Origin: Candidatus Fonsibacter sp.
GTDB lineage: Bacteria; Pseudomonadota; Alphaproteobacteria; Pelagibacterales; Pelagibacteraceae
Reading direction: 5' to 3'
Length of the DNA stretch: 5,758 nt
Assembly (NCBI GenBank): GCA_023257975.1
Contig: JALRAW010000136.1
Location: 1 to 5,758, forward strand
Of the stretch, positions 1-5,757 are shown piece by piece. The notes under the pieces were generated by a model, which saw only the letters and a program-made list of their open reading frames with translations, searched no databases and was not told the origin of the DNA. The position numbers and the translations under genes were made by a program. Position 1 is the first letter of the stretch. Every line of letters begins with the position of its first letter.

Positions 1-28
1 CTTTAGATATAAATCCCAATTCTTTCAT
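1..28 (-). CDS. 5' end of an unidentified phage-type gene (partial)
   Basis: An ATG lies at 28-26 on the minus strand and opens a frame reading MKELGFISK to the window edge. It begins one base after the TAA stop (32-30) of the preceding gene. The next gene pair upstream (1376 to 1374) is joined in the same one-base way, which suggests the same compact, translationally coupled gene block. Nine residues are too few to identify a family. The start is supported only by this spacing and by the open frame, so it could be spurious. Confidence 0.4.
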
Positions 29-29
29 T

Positions 30-962
30 TTATTTTTTCATTTGTGGGTGCTTAGAACCCCTCTGTTTAGGTAAACCTCCTTTAGTTTCATCGCCACCAG
101 CTAAAGTCCTTCCGTTCTCTGAAAGGTCTTTCATCGCAGGATGCTTAGAACCTCTTTGTTTTGGTAACCCTCCTTTAGTTTCGTCACCACCCGCGAAAGT
201 TCTACCATTTTCTTCTAATTCATTTTCCTCCTCCATTTGTGCTTTAGGTTTTGGAGAGTGTTTAGGTTTAATGATTGGTTTTCCTGGTTTAGTTCCAGGA
301 GTTGTAGTTGGTTTAACAGGGGTTTCTACAGGTGCATTACCCATAAGGTCAGCAACCTTTCCATCGAAGATATCTAAATTCATAAAATCAGGTAAGTTAT
401 CAGTTTTACTTTTCGATGCTAATGTAGGCATTCCCATCGACTCCTGAATGAATTTAATTAAATCTTTTTTTGTTGTTCTTGATTCGTTCATAGAAGAACC
501 TGAAGTAGACTTACTCCCTGCCTTCTTACCACCAATATTAATTTTCTTATTTGGTTGTGCGAATCCTGTATGTCCTGATTTAGAAACTTCTTTCGCTTGT
601 TTTCCTTTTTCAACAAACTTAACAGAGTTTAAAGTACCGTTAGCACTATCAACTCTATTATCAGAAACGTTCTTAGAACGTACATCCTGATTCCATCCTT
701 TATCAGGAGAAACAGGTTTTGTGAAATCGGGTTCTTCATTAAGTTCTTCTTCTACTGCGTCGTTATCTTCTTCAGTAACTTCAACAGTATCGTCATCAGA
801 AACTTTATCTTTAATAGTATCTACTTTATCTGCAGACACTTTATATGTTGCTTCAAATATTTTTGAGTGTAATACTTTGATTTGCTTTTCAGATAAAGAT
901 GAAAGAGTCTTTTCTGAAAAACCTTCAGACAATAATTCACTATATAATTTGTTATTCTTCAT
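30..962 (-). CDS. Phage-type hypothetical protein with C-terminal tandem repeat (310 aa)
   Basis: I do not recognise a named function. The ATG at 962 is preferred to the TTG 18 bases upstream because GAAAAAG precedes it and the frame then overlaps the end of the 140-residue gene by 11 bases, typical of phage packing. Residues 1-40 are a short charged helical region (MKNNKLYSELLSEG...). Residues 43-80 are very acidic. Residues 90-160 are Gly/Ser/Lys-rich and probably disordered. Residues 160-211 look like a small folded segment (KKDLIKFIQESMGMPTL, then NLPDFMNLDIFDGKVADLMG). Residues 212-242 are a Pro/Lys/Thr linker. Residues 251-310 are two copies of a repeat beginning ENGRT(F/L)AGGDETKGG. 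There is no signal peptide or membrane segment. The modular, disordered layout and the acidic neighbouring protein suggest a virion or prohead-core accessory protein of a T4-like marine phage, but this is inference from context. Confidence 0.72.
   Translation of the reverse strand: MKNNKLYSELLSEGFSEKTLSSLSEKQIKVLHSKIFEATYKVSADKVDTIKDKVSDDDTVEVTEEDNDAVEEELNEEPDFTKPVSPDKGWNQDVRSKNVSDNRVDSANGTLNSVKFVEKGKQAKEVSKSGHTGFAQPNKKINIGGKKAGSKSTSGSSMNESRTTKKDLIKFIQESMGMPTLASKSKTDNLPDFMNLDIFDGKVADLMGNAPVETPVKPTTTPGTKPGKPIIKPKHSPKPKAQMEEENELEENGRTFAGGDETKGGLPKQRGSKHPAMKDLSENGRTLAGGDETKGGLPKQRGSKHPQMKK
33..212 (-). repeat. 31-residue (93-bp) tandem duplication at the C-terminus of the 310-aa protein
   Basis: Copy 1 is encoded by 212-120 (residues 251-281) and copy 2 by 119-33 (residues 282-310). 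Over the first 28 aligned residues only two differ: F/L after ENGRT, and A/Q in HPxMK. The DNA copies differ at several third-codon positions; for example, the GGD-encoding stretches read tcgccacc in one copy and tcaccacc in the other. The duplication is therefore not brand new, and the peptide seems to have been kept while silent sites drifted. The repeat is rich in Gly, Lys and Arg. Confidence 0.9.
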
Positions 963-1374
963 CTTTTTCAATGGCGTCAATTACTTTATCATATTCCATG
1001 ACCAAATCTCTTTCGTATAGTTTGTCACTTACTTTTTCAAGTGAATCCCCATAACGGAAAACCAATCTAGTTTTACCATGGTCTATTACTTCTTCTGATT
1101 CTGCATCTTCCCATGCCAACGCAATAACGTCTTCAACAGCATCGTAAACACAAAAATAATCAGAGTTTTGAACTAAGTGTAGTTTTAAATCTGACTCTTT
1201 TAAAATTCCTACTTTTTTTACGTACTCTAACTCAGGTGGGTATGCGTTACCTGCTGCTGGGATAGAATCCCAACCTTCACCAAATGGTTCACTATCATTA
1301 AATCCGAAAATAAATTCGTAAATATTATTTCCTAAATAGTTTGGACCGAGTTCGTTTACGTAAATCAATTTCAT
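952..1374 (-). CDS. Phage-type conserved hypothetical protein (140 aa)
   Basis: The ATG at 1374 follows the TAA of the acidic protein with one base between (TAATATG), pointing to translational coupling; the stop lies 11 bases into the next gene. The protein begins MKLIYVNELGPNYLGNNIYE, then has a W/P-containing region (EGWDSIPAAGNAYPPELEYV), a KVGILKESDLKLHLVQNSDYF segment split by charged residues, and VYDAVEDVIALAWED. The C-terminal 40 residues are charged and probably helical. It is soluble, with no signal peptide or transmembrane helix. The opening and the LVQNSDYF...D.V.ALAWE pattern look to me like a protein recurring in marine T4-like phages, but that is recollection rather than a search, and I know of no assigned function. 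Its place between two acidic or disordered proteins suggests a structural or assembly module. Confidence 0.72.
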   Translation of the reverse strand: MKLIYVNELGPNYLGNNIYEFIFGFNDSEPFGEGWDSIPAAGNAYPPELEYVKKVGILKESDLKLHLVQNSDYFCVYDAVEDVIALAWEDAESEEVIDHGKTRLVFRYGDSLEKVSDKLYERDLVMEYDKVIDAIEKDEE

Positions 1375-1375
1375 A

Positions 1376-2071
1376 TTACATAAAATATTTACCTAATACG
1401 TCATCGATTTTCTTAGAAACCTCTTCTTCATTTAAGTCACCAAAAATCAAAGTACCTAATTTATCAATATCACCCGATTCAGGCTTAAACCCTTTAAGAG
1501 ATTTTGCAATATTACCTGACTTATCCATTGAATCTGATTGGTCTAATCTATCTCCAAGTTTCGTAGTTCCTTTATCAATCGCTTTAGATGCCACAGTATT
1601 AACCACTTCTCTTGCTGCTGGATTATTTTTATAGTAACTTACAAAGTTTTTACCTAAAGATGCTAAACCTTTAACAAAGGCGTTTTCGTCTAACTCGTCT
1701 GTGTATACGTCCATGTCACCTTCTTCATTTAAATCGTCTTCTAATGAATCTGAGAATTTATCTTCTCTGTCTGACATTGGTCTATAATCATCCTCATCTT
1801 CTAATGAATCTGAGAATGAAATTTCATTCATTTCTTCTTCAGGTGCTTCTTCAGAATCCATTTCCATATCTTCATCGTCAAAGTTGAAGTCCATTTCCGC
1901 ATCGTCATCATCAGAAACAGGTTCACCACCTTCAATTTCAAAGTTATCTAATTCTTCAAAGTTTGTCATTACGTCATCTAAATCCTCTTCGTTTAATTTT
2001 GTTAAATCAACTGCTGAGATGATTGAGTTCAATACGTATTTAATGTCTGAAGATTCTAAATCAATCTTCAT
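1376..2071 (-). CDS. Acidic phage-type protein, C-terminal part of the chimeric frame (231 aa from internal Met)
   Basis: This is the downstream part of the long frame starting at 3547. From the ATG at 2071 it reads MKIDLESSDIKYVLNSII and ends YFM-stop at 1376. Residues 1-26 look helical. Residues 27-130 are strikingly acidic (runs such as SDDDDAEMDFNFDDEDMEMD). Residues 131-231 return to ordinary composition with a Lys-rich tail. FSDSLED occurs twice, 20 residues apart. The next gene starts one base after its stop, so it belongs with the phage-type block rather than with the transglycosylase. The true start is uncertain: GAGAG directly abuts this ATG, too close for a good ribosome site, so the native protein may have begun upstream and been cut at the join. 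A scaffold or prohead-core role is possible from the acidity, but no catalytic motif or family signature is visible. Confidence 0.6.
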   Translation of the reverse strand: MKIDLESSDIKYVLNSIISAVDLTKLNEEDLDDVMTNFEELDNFEIEGGEPVSDDDDAEMDFNFDDEDMEMDSEEAPEEEMNEISFSDSLEDEDDYRPMSDREDKFSDSLEDDLNEEGDMDVYTDELDENAFVKGLASLGKNFVSYYKNNPAAREVVNTVASKAIDKGTTKLGDRLDQSDSMDKSGNIAKSLKGFKPESGDIDKLGTLIFGDLNEEEVSKKIDDVLGKYFM

Positions 2072-3547
2072 CTCTCTTAACGCCTGACCTAATTTTTTAT
2101 ATGTTCTTCCTATCCAGTAAGCTGCTCTTGCTTTTGATATTGGATAAGAAACCGCTGCATTCATTTTTAAAAAATGATTAAGAGCTATTTCTGTTTGATT
2201 AGTAAAACTTAAAGCAATCCAGCCGAGGTGCCATTCAATTTCGGCATAATCTGCACCCTCGTTTAATCTGTGATCTTTTAAAATATCGTATGCCATTTTA
2301 TATTCTTTGTCTGAAATCTTATCTCTTGCAACCGACAATCTCTCTTTAGCTAAATATTGATTTCTCATTAAAGAATCTGATGCGCTTTGATTCATTAATG
2401 TTAAAGCTTCTGCAAATCTTGATTTTTTTCTACGCCATTTAATTCTGTCGTAAATTAAACCAGGATCTTCTTTTAAATTTTGAGGAATTTGAGCAATTAA
2501 GCTATCAGCAGATTTTTTAGTAAATAAAGCTGCTCTTGCATTATATAATTTTTGATAATCAGGATTTAAATATTCTATCGTATCTCTTAAATCTTTATAT
2601 TTTGCTTCATATGCAAAATAATCTGCTCTTAAAACATAGTCCTGATGAGTTAAAAACTTTTTAAATATTTTTGAGAAATATTTTAAATCTTGTTTGCTCA
2701 GTTCAGCGTCTTTGAAACCATCTTTAACTAAGTTTTTAGCTTTTTCAGTTTGATTATTTTCTAAAAATGCTTCTGCTAATCTTAATCTTCCAAATCCGCT
2801 TAAAGGAGGATTTGTGCTAAAATATTCTATAATTGAAGAGGGCGTATTATTGTCAAAATTAATTTTATGTTCTGCTAAATATTTAATACGATTTATTCTA
2901 GGCCAATCTTTATGATTTTTAATAAATGTTTGATATTCATTAAAGCTAGCCCCACTTTGAGGCTCAATTAAATACATCCAATTTACAAGCGTATATATAG
3001 TCTTATCTTGTATTTTTTGAGCATCAGATAATGCAAATCTCCATTGTTTTTTATCAACATAATCAAAAACTACTTTTGTTATTTCAAAATCTTTCTCACC
3101 AAGTGTTTTAGTCTCTAATGGACCTTTATGTTCTGGAGTAAAACTTTTAAAGTCATGAGGTTTTATTTTAGGGATAATTTCTTTAGGTCCTTCGGTTTTT
3201 TCAACATCTTTTTTTTTGACTTCTTTAGTTTCTTTAGTTTTAATTACTTCTTGTTTTTTTTCAGTCGTTTTGTTTTCTTTAACTTCACTGACTTCTTTTT
3301 TTATTTCTTCTTTTTTTTGATTTTTTTCTTCTTCAACAACAACCTCGTTCTTAGGTTTTAAAATCGTTTGTTCTTTTTTTTTGTTTTTAGTTAAATTATC
3401 TAAAAACTTTGATGGTTTTGAGGAATGTGCAGAGCTGTCTATAAATTTATCAGGCTTTAACTTTGGAGGTATATTTTTTGCGTGAGCGGAAAAAGTTAAG
3501 CTTATCAGCAAAAATAAATTAATAATTACAACAAATTTAAAGTTCAT
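1376..3547 (-). CDS. slt: 723-codon chimeric frame: secreted Slt-type lytic transglycosylase N-terminal two thirds fused to a phage-type protein
   Basis: Residues 1 to about 488 (3547 to about 2085) look like a Slt70-type soluble lytic murein transglycosylase, a periplasmic enzyme that cleaves the MurNAc-GlcNAc bond. Residues 1-23 are a signal peptide with a hydrophobic core and an AHA cleavage site before Lys24. Residues 54-145 are a Lys/Glu-rich low-complexity tether. From about 150 a helical-repeat superhelix follows (U-domain type), with DWPRINR at 214-220 and ARAAYWIGR at 473-481, as expected of the family. The C-terminal lysozyme-like domain with its catalytic Glu is absent. After KKLGQ (484-488) the frame passes into acidic phage-type sequence from about Met493. 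The missing catalytic domain and the change of protein type at one point make a chimeric join far more likely than a real fusion protein. The gene is divergent from dapA. The family call for the N-terminal part is fairly sure; that the full frame is one natural protein is doubtful. Confidence 0.7.
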   Translation of the reverse strand: MNFKFVVIINLFLLISLTFSAHAKNIPPKLKPDKFIDSSAHSSKPSKFLDNLTKNKKKEQTILKPKNEVVVEEEKNQKKEEIKKEVSEVKENKTTEKKQEVIKTKETKEVKKKDVEKTEGPKEIIPKIKPHDFKSFTPEHKGPLETKTLGEKDFEITKVVFDYVDKKQWRFALSDAQKIQDKTIYTLVNWMYLIEPQSGASFNEYQTFIKNHKDWPRINRIKYLAEHKINFDNNTPSSIIEYFSTNPPLSGFGRLRLAEAFLENNQTEKAKNLVKDGFKDAELSKQDLKYFSKIFKKFLTHQDYVLRADYFAYEAKYKDLRDTIEYLNPDYQKLYNARAALFTKKSADSLIAQIPQNLKEDPGLIYDRIKWRRKKSRFAEALTLMNQSASDSLMRNQYLAKERLSVARDKISDKEYKMAYDILKDHRLNEGADYAEIEWHLGWIALSFTNQTEIALNHFLKMNAAVSYPISKARAAYWIGRTYKKLGQALREMKIDLESSDIKYVLNSIISAVDLTKLNEEDLDDVMTNFEELDNFEIEGGEPVSDDDDAEMDFNFDDEDMEMDSEEAPEEEMNEISFSDSLEDEDDYRPMSDREDKFSDSLEDDLNEEGDMDVYTDELDENAFVKGLASLGKNFVSYYKNNPAAREVVNTVASKAIDKGTTKLGDRLDQSDSMDKSGNIAKSLKGFKPESGDIDKLGTLIFGDLNEEEVSKKIDDVLGKYFM
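1737..1817 (-). repeat. 21-bp direct repeat pair in the acidic protein
   Basis: The identical 21-base sequence tcttctaatgaatctgagaa plus a final t (plus-strand reading) occurs at 1737-1757 and 1797-1817, exactly 60 bases apart. Both copies are in the same reading frame and encode FSDSLED. Exact DNA identity suggests a recent in-frame duplication or repeat exchange within the acidic low-complexity segment. Confidence 0.85.
2069..2100. other. Probable chimeric junction between phage-type and bacterial chromosomal DNA
   Basis: To the right, minus-strand translation is transglycosylase through ARAAYWIGRTYKKLG. To the left it is MKIDLESSDIKYV and then a Asp/Glu-rich protein in the same frame. Base composition and codon choice also change: AT-saturated codons to the right, more GTC/GAC/ACG-type codons to the left. 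The exact breakpoint cannot be placed closer than roughly the QALRE codons without homologues. No terminal repeat, tRNA or att-like duplication is visible here. Confidence 0.7.
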
Positions 3548-3609
3548 TTAATTTTATTATTTAAAAAAACAGTGTATTATAAAAATGCTTTTTTATAGAT
3601 ATTTACATC
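3548..3609. promoter_or_regulatory. Divergent slt/dapA intergenic promoter region
   Basis: These 62 bases separate two divergent start codons and must hold both promoters if each gene has its own. A perfect TATAAT reads on the minus strand at 3581-3576, 29 bases before the transglycosylase ATG. On the plus strand the overlapping TATTAT at 3575-3580 could serve dapA. No TTGACA-like box is clear at the right spacing for either. Neither gene has a recognisable Shine-Dalgarno sequence. In DNA this AT-rich such hexamers arise easily, so the exact boxes are tentative. Confidence 0.4.
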
Positions 3610-4494
3610 ATGTTTAAAGGATCATTTACCGCTTTAATTACACCATTTAAAAACAATCGATTAGACAGAAACGCTTTCGTTAAACTCATTCATCATCAAA
3701 TCGATAACGGTACAAATGGACTAGTACCAGGAGGAACCACGGGTGAATCCCCAACTCTAAGTCATGTTGAGCATAGAGAAATAATTAAAATTTGTGTTCG
3801 TGAAGCAAAAGATAGAATTCCGATTATGGCAGGCACAGGATCTAATTCGACCGAAGAAGCGATTGATCTAACAAGATTTGCAGAAAAAGCAGGAGCGAAA
3901 GCAGCATTAATTGTAACTCCTTATTATAACAAACCAACTCAAGAAGGTTTGTATCAACATTATAAAGCTATCAATAATAAATGTGGATTACCTATTTTTA
4001 TTTATAATATACCAGGACGTTCAGTCATTGATATGAGTGTGGATACGATGTCTCGTTTATTTGAGTTAAAAAATATAGCGGGCGTTAAAGATGCAACTGG
4101 AGATCTAAATAGAGTTGTACAACAAAGAAAAAAACTAGGAAAAGATTTTATTCAATTTACTGGAGAAGATTCTAATGCTCTTGAATTTAAATTAAGAGGT
4201 GGAGTTGGCTGTATATCGGTTACAGCAAATGTTGCTCCTAGACTATGTTCTGAGATGCAAACTTTATTAGATTATAAATCAGACAAACTTATTCTACAAA
4301 GAGCAAAAGAAATTAACAAAATGCTAAAACCTTTGCATGATTTAATGTTTATAGAGACAAATCCAGCTCCTGTAAAATATGCAGTTAGTTTACTAAAACT
4401 ATGTTCAAAAGATCTGCGTTTACCAATGGTTACAATTGGAAAAAAAAATCAAATTAGAATTAAGAATTTATTAAAAAAACTTTCATTAATTTAA
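3610..4494 (+). CDS. dapA: 4-hydroxy-tetrahydrodipicolinate synthase
   Basis: DapA condenses pyruvate with aspartate semialdehyde in the cytoplasm, the first step committed to diaminopimelate and lysine. At 294 residues it is the normal length for this TIM-barrel family (E. coli 292). The active site is complete: GGTTGESPTL with Thr43-Thr44; Tyr106 in the TPYYNKPTQEG segment; Tyr132 and Arg137 in IYNIPGR; and the Schiff-base Lys160 in GVKDATGD. These match E. coli Thr44/Thr45, Tyr107, Tyr133, Arg138 and Lys161. The GGVGCISVTANVAP stretch is also typical. The ATG at 3610 starts MFKGSFTALITPF, the expected N-terminus. It leads a close-packed operon, with smpB starting four bases after its stop codon, and is divergent from the transglycosylase gene. 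Nothing is broken. Confidence 0.97.
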   Translation: MFKGSFTALITPFKNNRLDRNAFVKLIHHQIDNGTNGLVPGGTTGESPTLSHVEHREIIKICVREAKDRIPIMAGTGSNSTEEAIDLTRFAEKAGAKAALIVTPYYNKPTQEGLYQHYKAINNKCGLPIFIYNIPGRSVIDMSVDTMSRLFELKNIAGVKDATGDLNRVVQQRKKLGKDFIQFTGEDSNALEFKLRGGVGCISVTANVAPRLCSEMQTLLDYKSDKLILQRAKEINKMLKPLHDLMFIETNPAPVKYAVSLLKLCSKDLRLPMVTIGKKNQIRIKNLLKKLSLI

Positions 4495-4497
4495 TTA

Positions 4498-4965
4498 ATG
4501 AAAAAAGATGAAGGCAATTATCAGGTAGTTGCAAATAATAGAAAAGCTAATTTTAATTATTTTCTATTAGAATTAATTGAGGCTGGAATTGTTTTATTAG
4601 GTTCAGAGGTTAAATCTTTACGCTTAGGAAAAGGCAATATTGCTGAATCCTATGCAGTTGATTCAGGTGGCGAGTTGTTTTTACAAAATTCTTATATCCC
4701 TGAATATAATCAATCTTCCTATAATAATCATGACCCAAGAAGACTTAGAAAGTTATTATTAAGCAAAAAGCAAATTAACAAAATTATTGGAAAGATTAAT
4801 CAAGAAGGTTTAACGGTTGTTCCTGTAAGGATGTATTTTAATCATAAAGGAATTGCTAAAGTTCAAATTGCTATCGCTAAAGGAAAAAAACAACACGATA
4901 AACGTCACACTAAAAAAACAAGGGATTGGCAAAGGGAAAAATCAAGAGTTTTTAGAAAAAGTTGA
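4498..4965 (+). CDS. smpB: SsrA-binding protein SmpB
   Basis: SmpB binds tmRNA and delivers it to stalled ribosomes for trans-translation. The 155-residue length is typical. Family marks are NRKANFNYF near the start (14-22), GSEVKSLR (35-42) with the following [13 protein letters not shown] (67-70), and the basic tail with GKKQHDKR (129-136) then RDWQRE (142-147). The tail is the part known to enter the decoding centre and mRNA channel. The ATG at 4498 comes three bases after the dapA stop. No Shine-Dalgarno sequence is evident, so translation may depend on coupling. No tmRNA gene (ssrA) is visible in this window. Confidence 0.96.
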   Translation: MKKDEGNYQVVANNRKANFNYFLLELIEAGIVLLGSEVKSLRLGKGNIAESYAVDSGGELFLQNSYIPEYNQSSYNNHDPRRLRKLLLSKKQINKIIGKINQEGLTVVPVRMYFNHKGIAKVQIAIAKGKKQHDKRHTKKTRDWQREKSRVFRKS

Positions 4966-4967
4966 TT

Positions 4968-5471
4968 ATGATTTTGCTTTCTCTTGGTTCAAATCTTCCA
5001 TCTCATTTTGGTGATAGTAAAACAACTTTATTAAAATGTTATGAGTTTTTTAATAATAGTGATGTCAAAATTTTAAAAAAATCTAGTTTTTATGAAAGTG
5101 TTGCTATTCCAAATAAATCTGATCCTAAATTTATTAATAGTGTCATATCTATAGAGACAAAATTTTCTCCAGAACATTTAATTCAATATATTCTTAATGT
5201 AGAAGAAAAATTTGATCGAAAACGAGAAAAAATTAATGCACCAAGAACATGTGATATAGACATTGTAGATTTTAATGGGAAGGTAATAAATATTTTTAAT
5301 AAAAATATTTCTTTAGAAATTCCTCATCCACGTCTAGAGCAAAGAAGTTTTGTTTTATATCCAATTAGAGAAATTGATAAAAATTGGAAAAGTCCATTAT
5401 CAGGAAAATATATTGATCAATTGATTGAAAATTTGGACGCTGAAACTAAGAAGAACATTACAATTATATAA
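4968..5471 (+). CDS. folK: 2-amino-4-hydroxy-6-hydroxymethyldihydropteridine pyrophosphokinase (HPPK)
   Basis: FolK transfers pyrophosphate from ATP to 6-hydroxymethyl-7,8-dihydropterin, feeding dihydropteroate synthase in folate synthesis. The start is set at the ATG at 4968, giving MILLSLGSNL, the usual HPPK opening; an in-frame TTG six bases earlier overlaps the smpB stop and is unlikely. The 167-residue protein has SSFYES (39-44), the PKFINSV segment (53-59), and the signature NAPRTCDIDIV (90-100). Asp96 and Asp98 there are the Mg/ATP-binding pair (Asp95 and Asp97 in E. coli). IPHPRLEQRSFVLYP (118-132) closes the active site. Only two bases separate it from smpB, and 21 bases from the next start. 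Confidence 0.93.
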   Translation: MILLSLGSNLPSHFGDSKTTLLKCYEFFNNSDVKILKKSSFYESVAIPNKSDPKFINSVISIETKFSPEHLIQYILNVEEKFDRKREKINAPRTCDIDIVDFNGKVINIFNKNISLEIPHPRLEQRSFVLYPIREIDKNWKSPLSGKYIDQLIENLDAETKKNITII

Positions 5472-5492
5472 AATTTTGATATATTTTTGTTC

Positions 5493-5567
5493 ATGCTTAA
5501 TAAGCAAGAACTTCTAGATAAAGTTAAAATTTACAATAATTACATTGACGAAAATGTTGTTAAAAAA
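5493..5567 (+). CDS. relA: 5' end of a RelA/SpoT-type (p)ppGpp synthetase/hydrolase gene, truncated
   Basis: From ATG 5493 the frame reads MLNKQELLDKVKIYNNYIDE followed by NVVKK. It matches the alphaproteobacterial Rsh N-terminus pattern (ELV.RV..YNP..DE.LL.RAY) as I know it from the family. The intact enzyme would be about 700 residues and control the stringent response. Only about 25 codons remain: after KK the expected AY...H..Q.R.SG..Y..HP hydrolase core does not appear. The frame instead enters unrelated sequence and stops at 5723. A TTG at 5487 could extend it by two residues but ATG is preferred. It lies 21 bases after folK in the same orientation, so it belongs to the dapA operon. The identification rests on 25 residues and on context. 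Confidence 0.5.
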
Positions 5568-5633
5568 TATTTGGGTGAAAATTATCACATACATCAATTG
5601 AGACATTCCTGTTTTACAAACTTGTTAGAATCT
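5568..5633 (+). pseudogene. Tyrosine-recombinase-like box II fragment
   Basis: Directly after the relA break and in the same frame, the translation reads YLGENYHIHQLRHSCFTNLLES. This resembles the conserved HxLRH(S/T)xxTxLLE segment of tyrosine recombinases, which carries the His-x-x-Arg catalytic pair. The other catalytic residues (first Arg, Lys, last His/Trp and the nucleophilic Tyr) are not present on either side, so at best it is a fragment of about 22 codons. It may come from a phage, plasmid or other microbial integrase, or be a chance match. Roughly ten family-consistent positions in a row make chance less likely but do not rule it out. Confidence 0.35.
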
Positions 5634-5757
5634 TGTTTCGAAACAACTCACTCTTATTCAACGACGAAATCAAGAGACCCATCGTGTATGAAATTAACAT
5701 GGGTGTGCCTTCCATTGAGCTAGAGACATCCGACAATACCAAAACATTGTCTAAAGA
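5623..5757 (-). CDS. Fragment of a DUF2828 / von Willebrand A-like domain protein, running in from beyond the window edge
   Basis: The minus strand from 5757 reads SLDNVLVLSDVSSSMEGTPM, then LISYTMGLLISSLNKSELFR and NKILT. It contains a metal-ion-dependent adhesion motif, Asp-x-Ser-x-Ser, as DVSSSM (5730-5713), after a hydrophobic beta strand (NVLVLS). The following GTPM...GLL.S.L and FR.KILT match the pattern I know from DUF2828 proteins (DVSGSM.GTPM....LGLL.SEL....KG.ITFS), found in eukaryotes and some giant viruses. The expected FS after ILT is missing, and the frame reaches TAA at 5616-5614, so homology ends at about 5623. Local GC is clearly higher than in the operon. There is no start or natural end in view. 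The family call is inferred from motif spacing only. Confidence 0.5.

Noticed and set aside
8..14. TATAAAT resembling a T4 late promoter on the plus strand
   Set aside because: It points away from the minus-strand genes and lies within the start of a minus-strand frame; expected by chance in AT-rich DNA.
448..1020. Ser- and Phe-rich open frames on the plus strand
   Set aside because: They lie opposite well-formed minus-strand genes. The Ser/Leu-rich compositions are what Asp/Glu/Lys-rich genes give when read in antisense.
1..2071. A prophage or phage carrying captured host genes (dapA, smpB, folK)
   Set aside because: No integrase, att repeat or tRNA target lies at the left join, the phage-type genes look like those of a lytic T4-like phage, and both bacterial end genes are cut mid-coding. 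A chimera explains this more simply.
1341..2087. Plus-strand open frames opposite the acidic protein
   Set aside because: Ser-rich antisense shadows of an Asp/Glu-rich gene, with no recognisable motif.
3128..3361. Plus-strand frame made almost wholly of Phe
   Set aside because: Antisense of the Lys/Glu-rich tether in the transglycosylase. The composition is not that of a real membrane protein.
5487..5723. A 78-residue protein from the TTG at 5487
   Set aside because: Its first part is the relA start (better from ATG 5493), and its later part mixes a recombinase-like piece with antisense of the vWA fragment. It is a product of the join.
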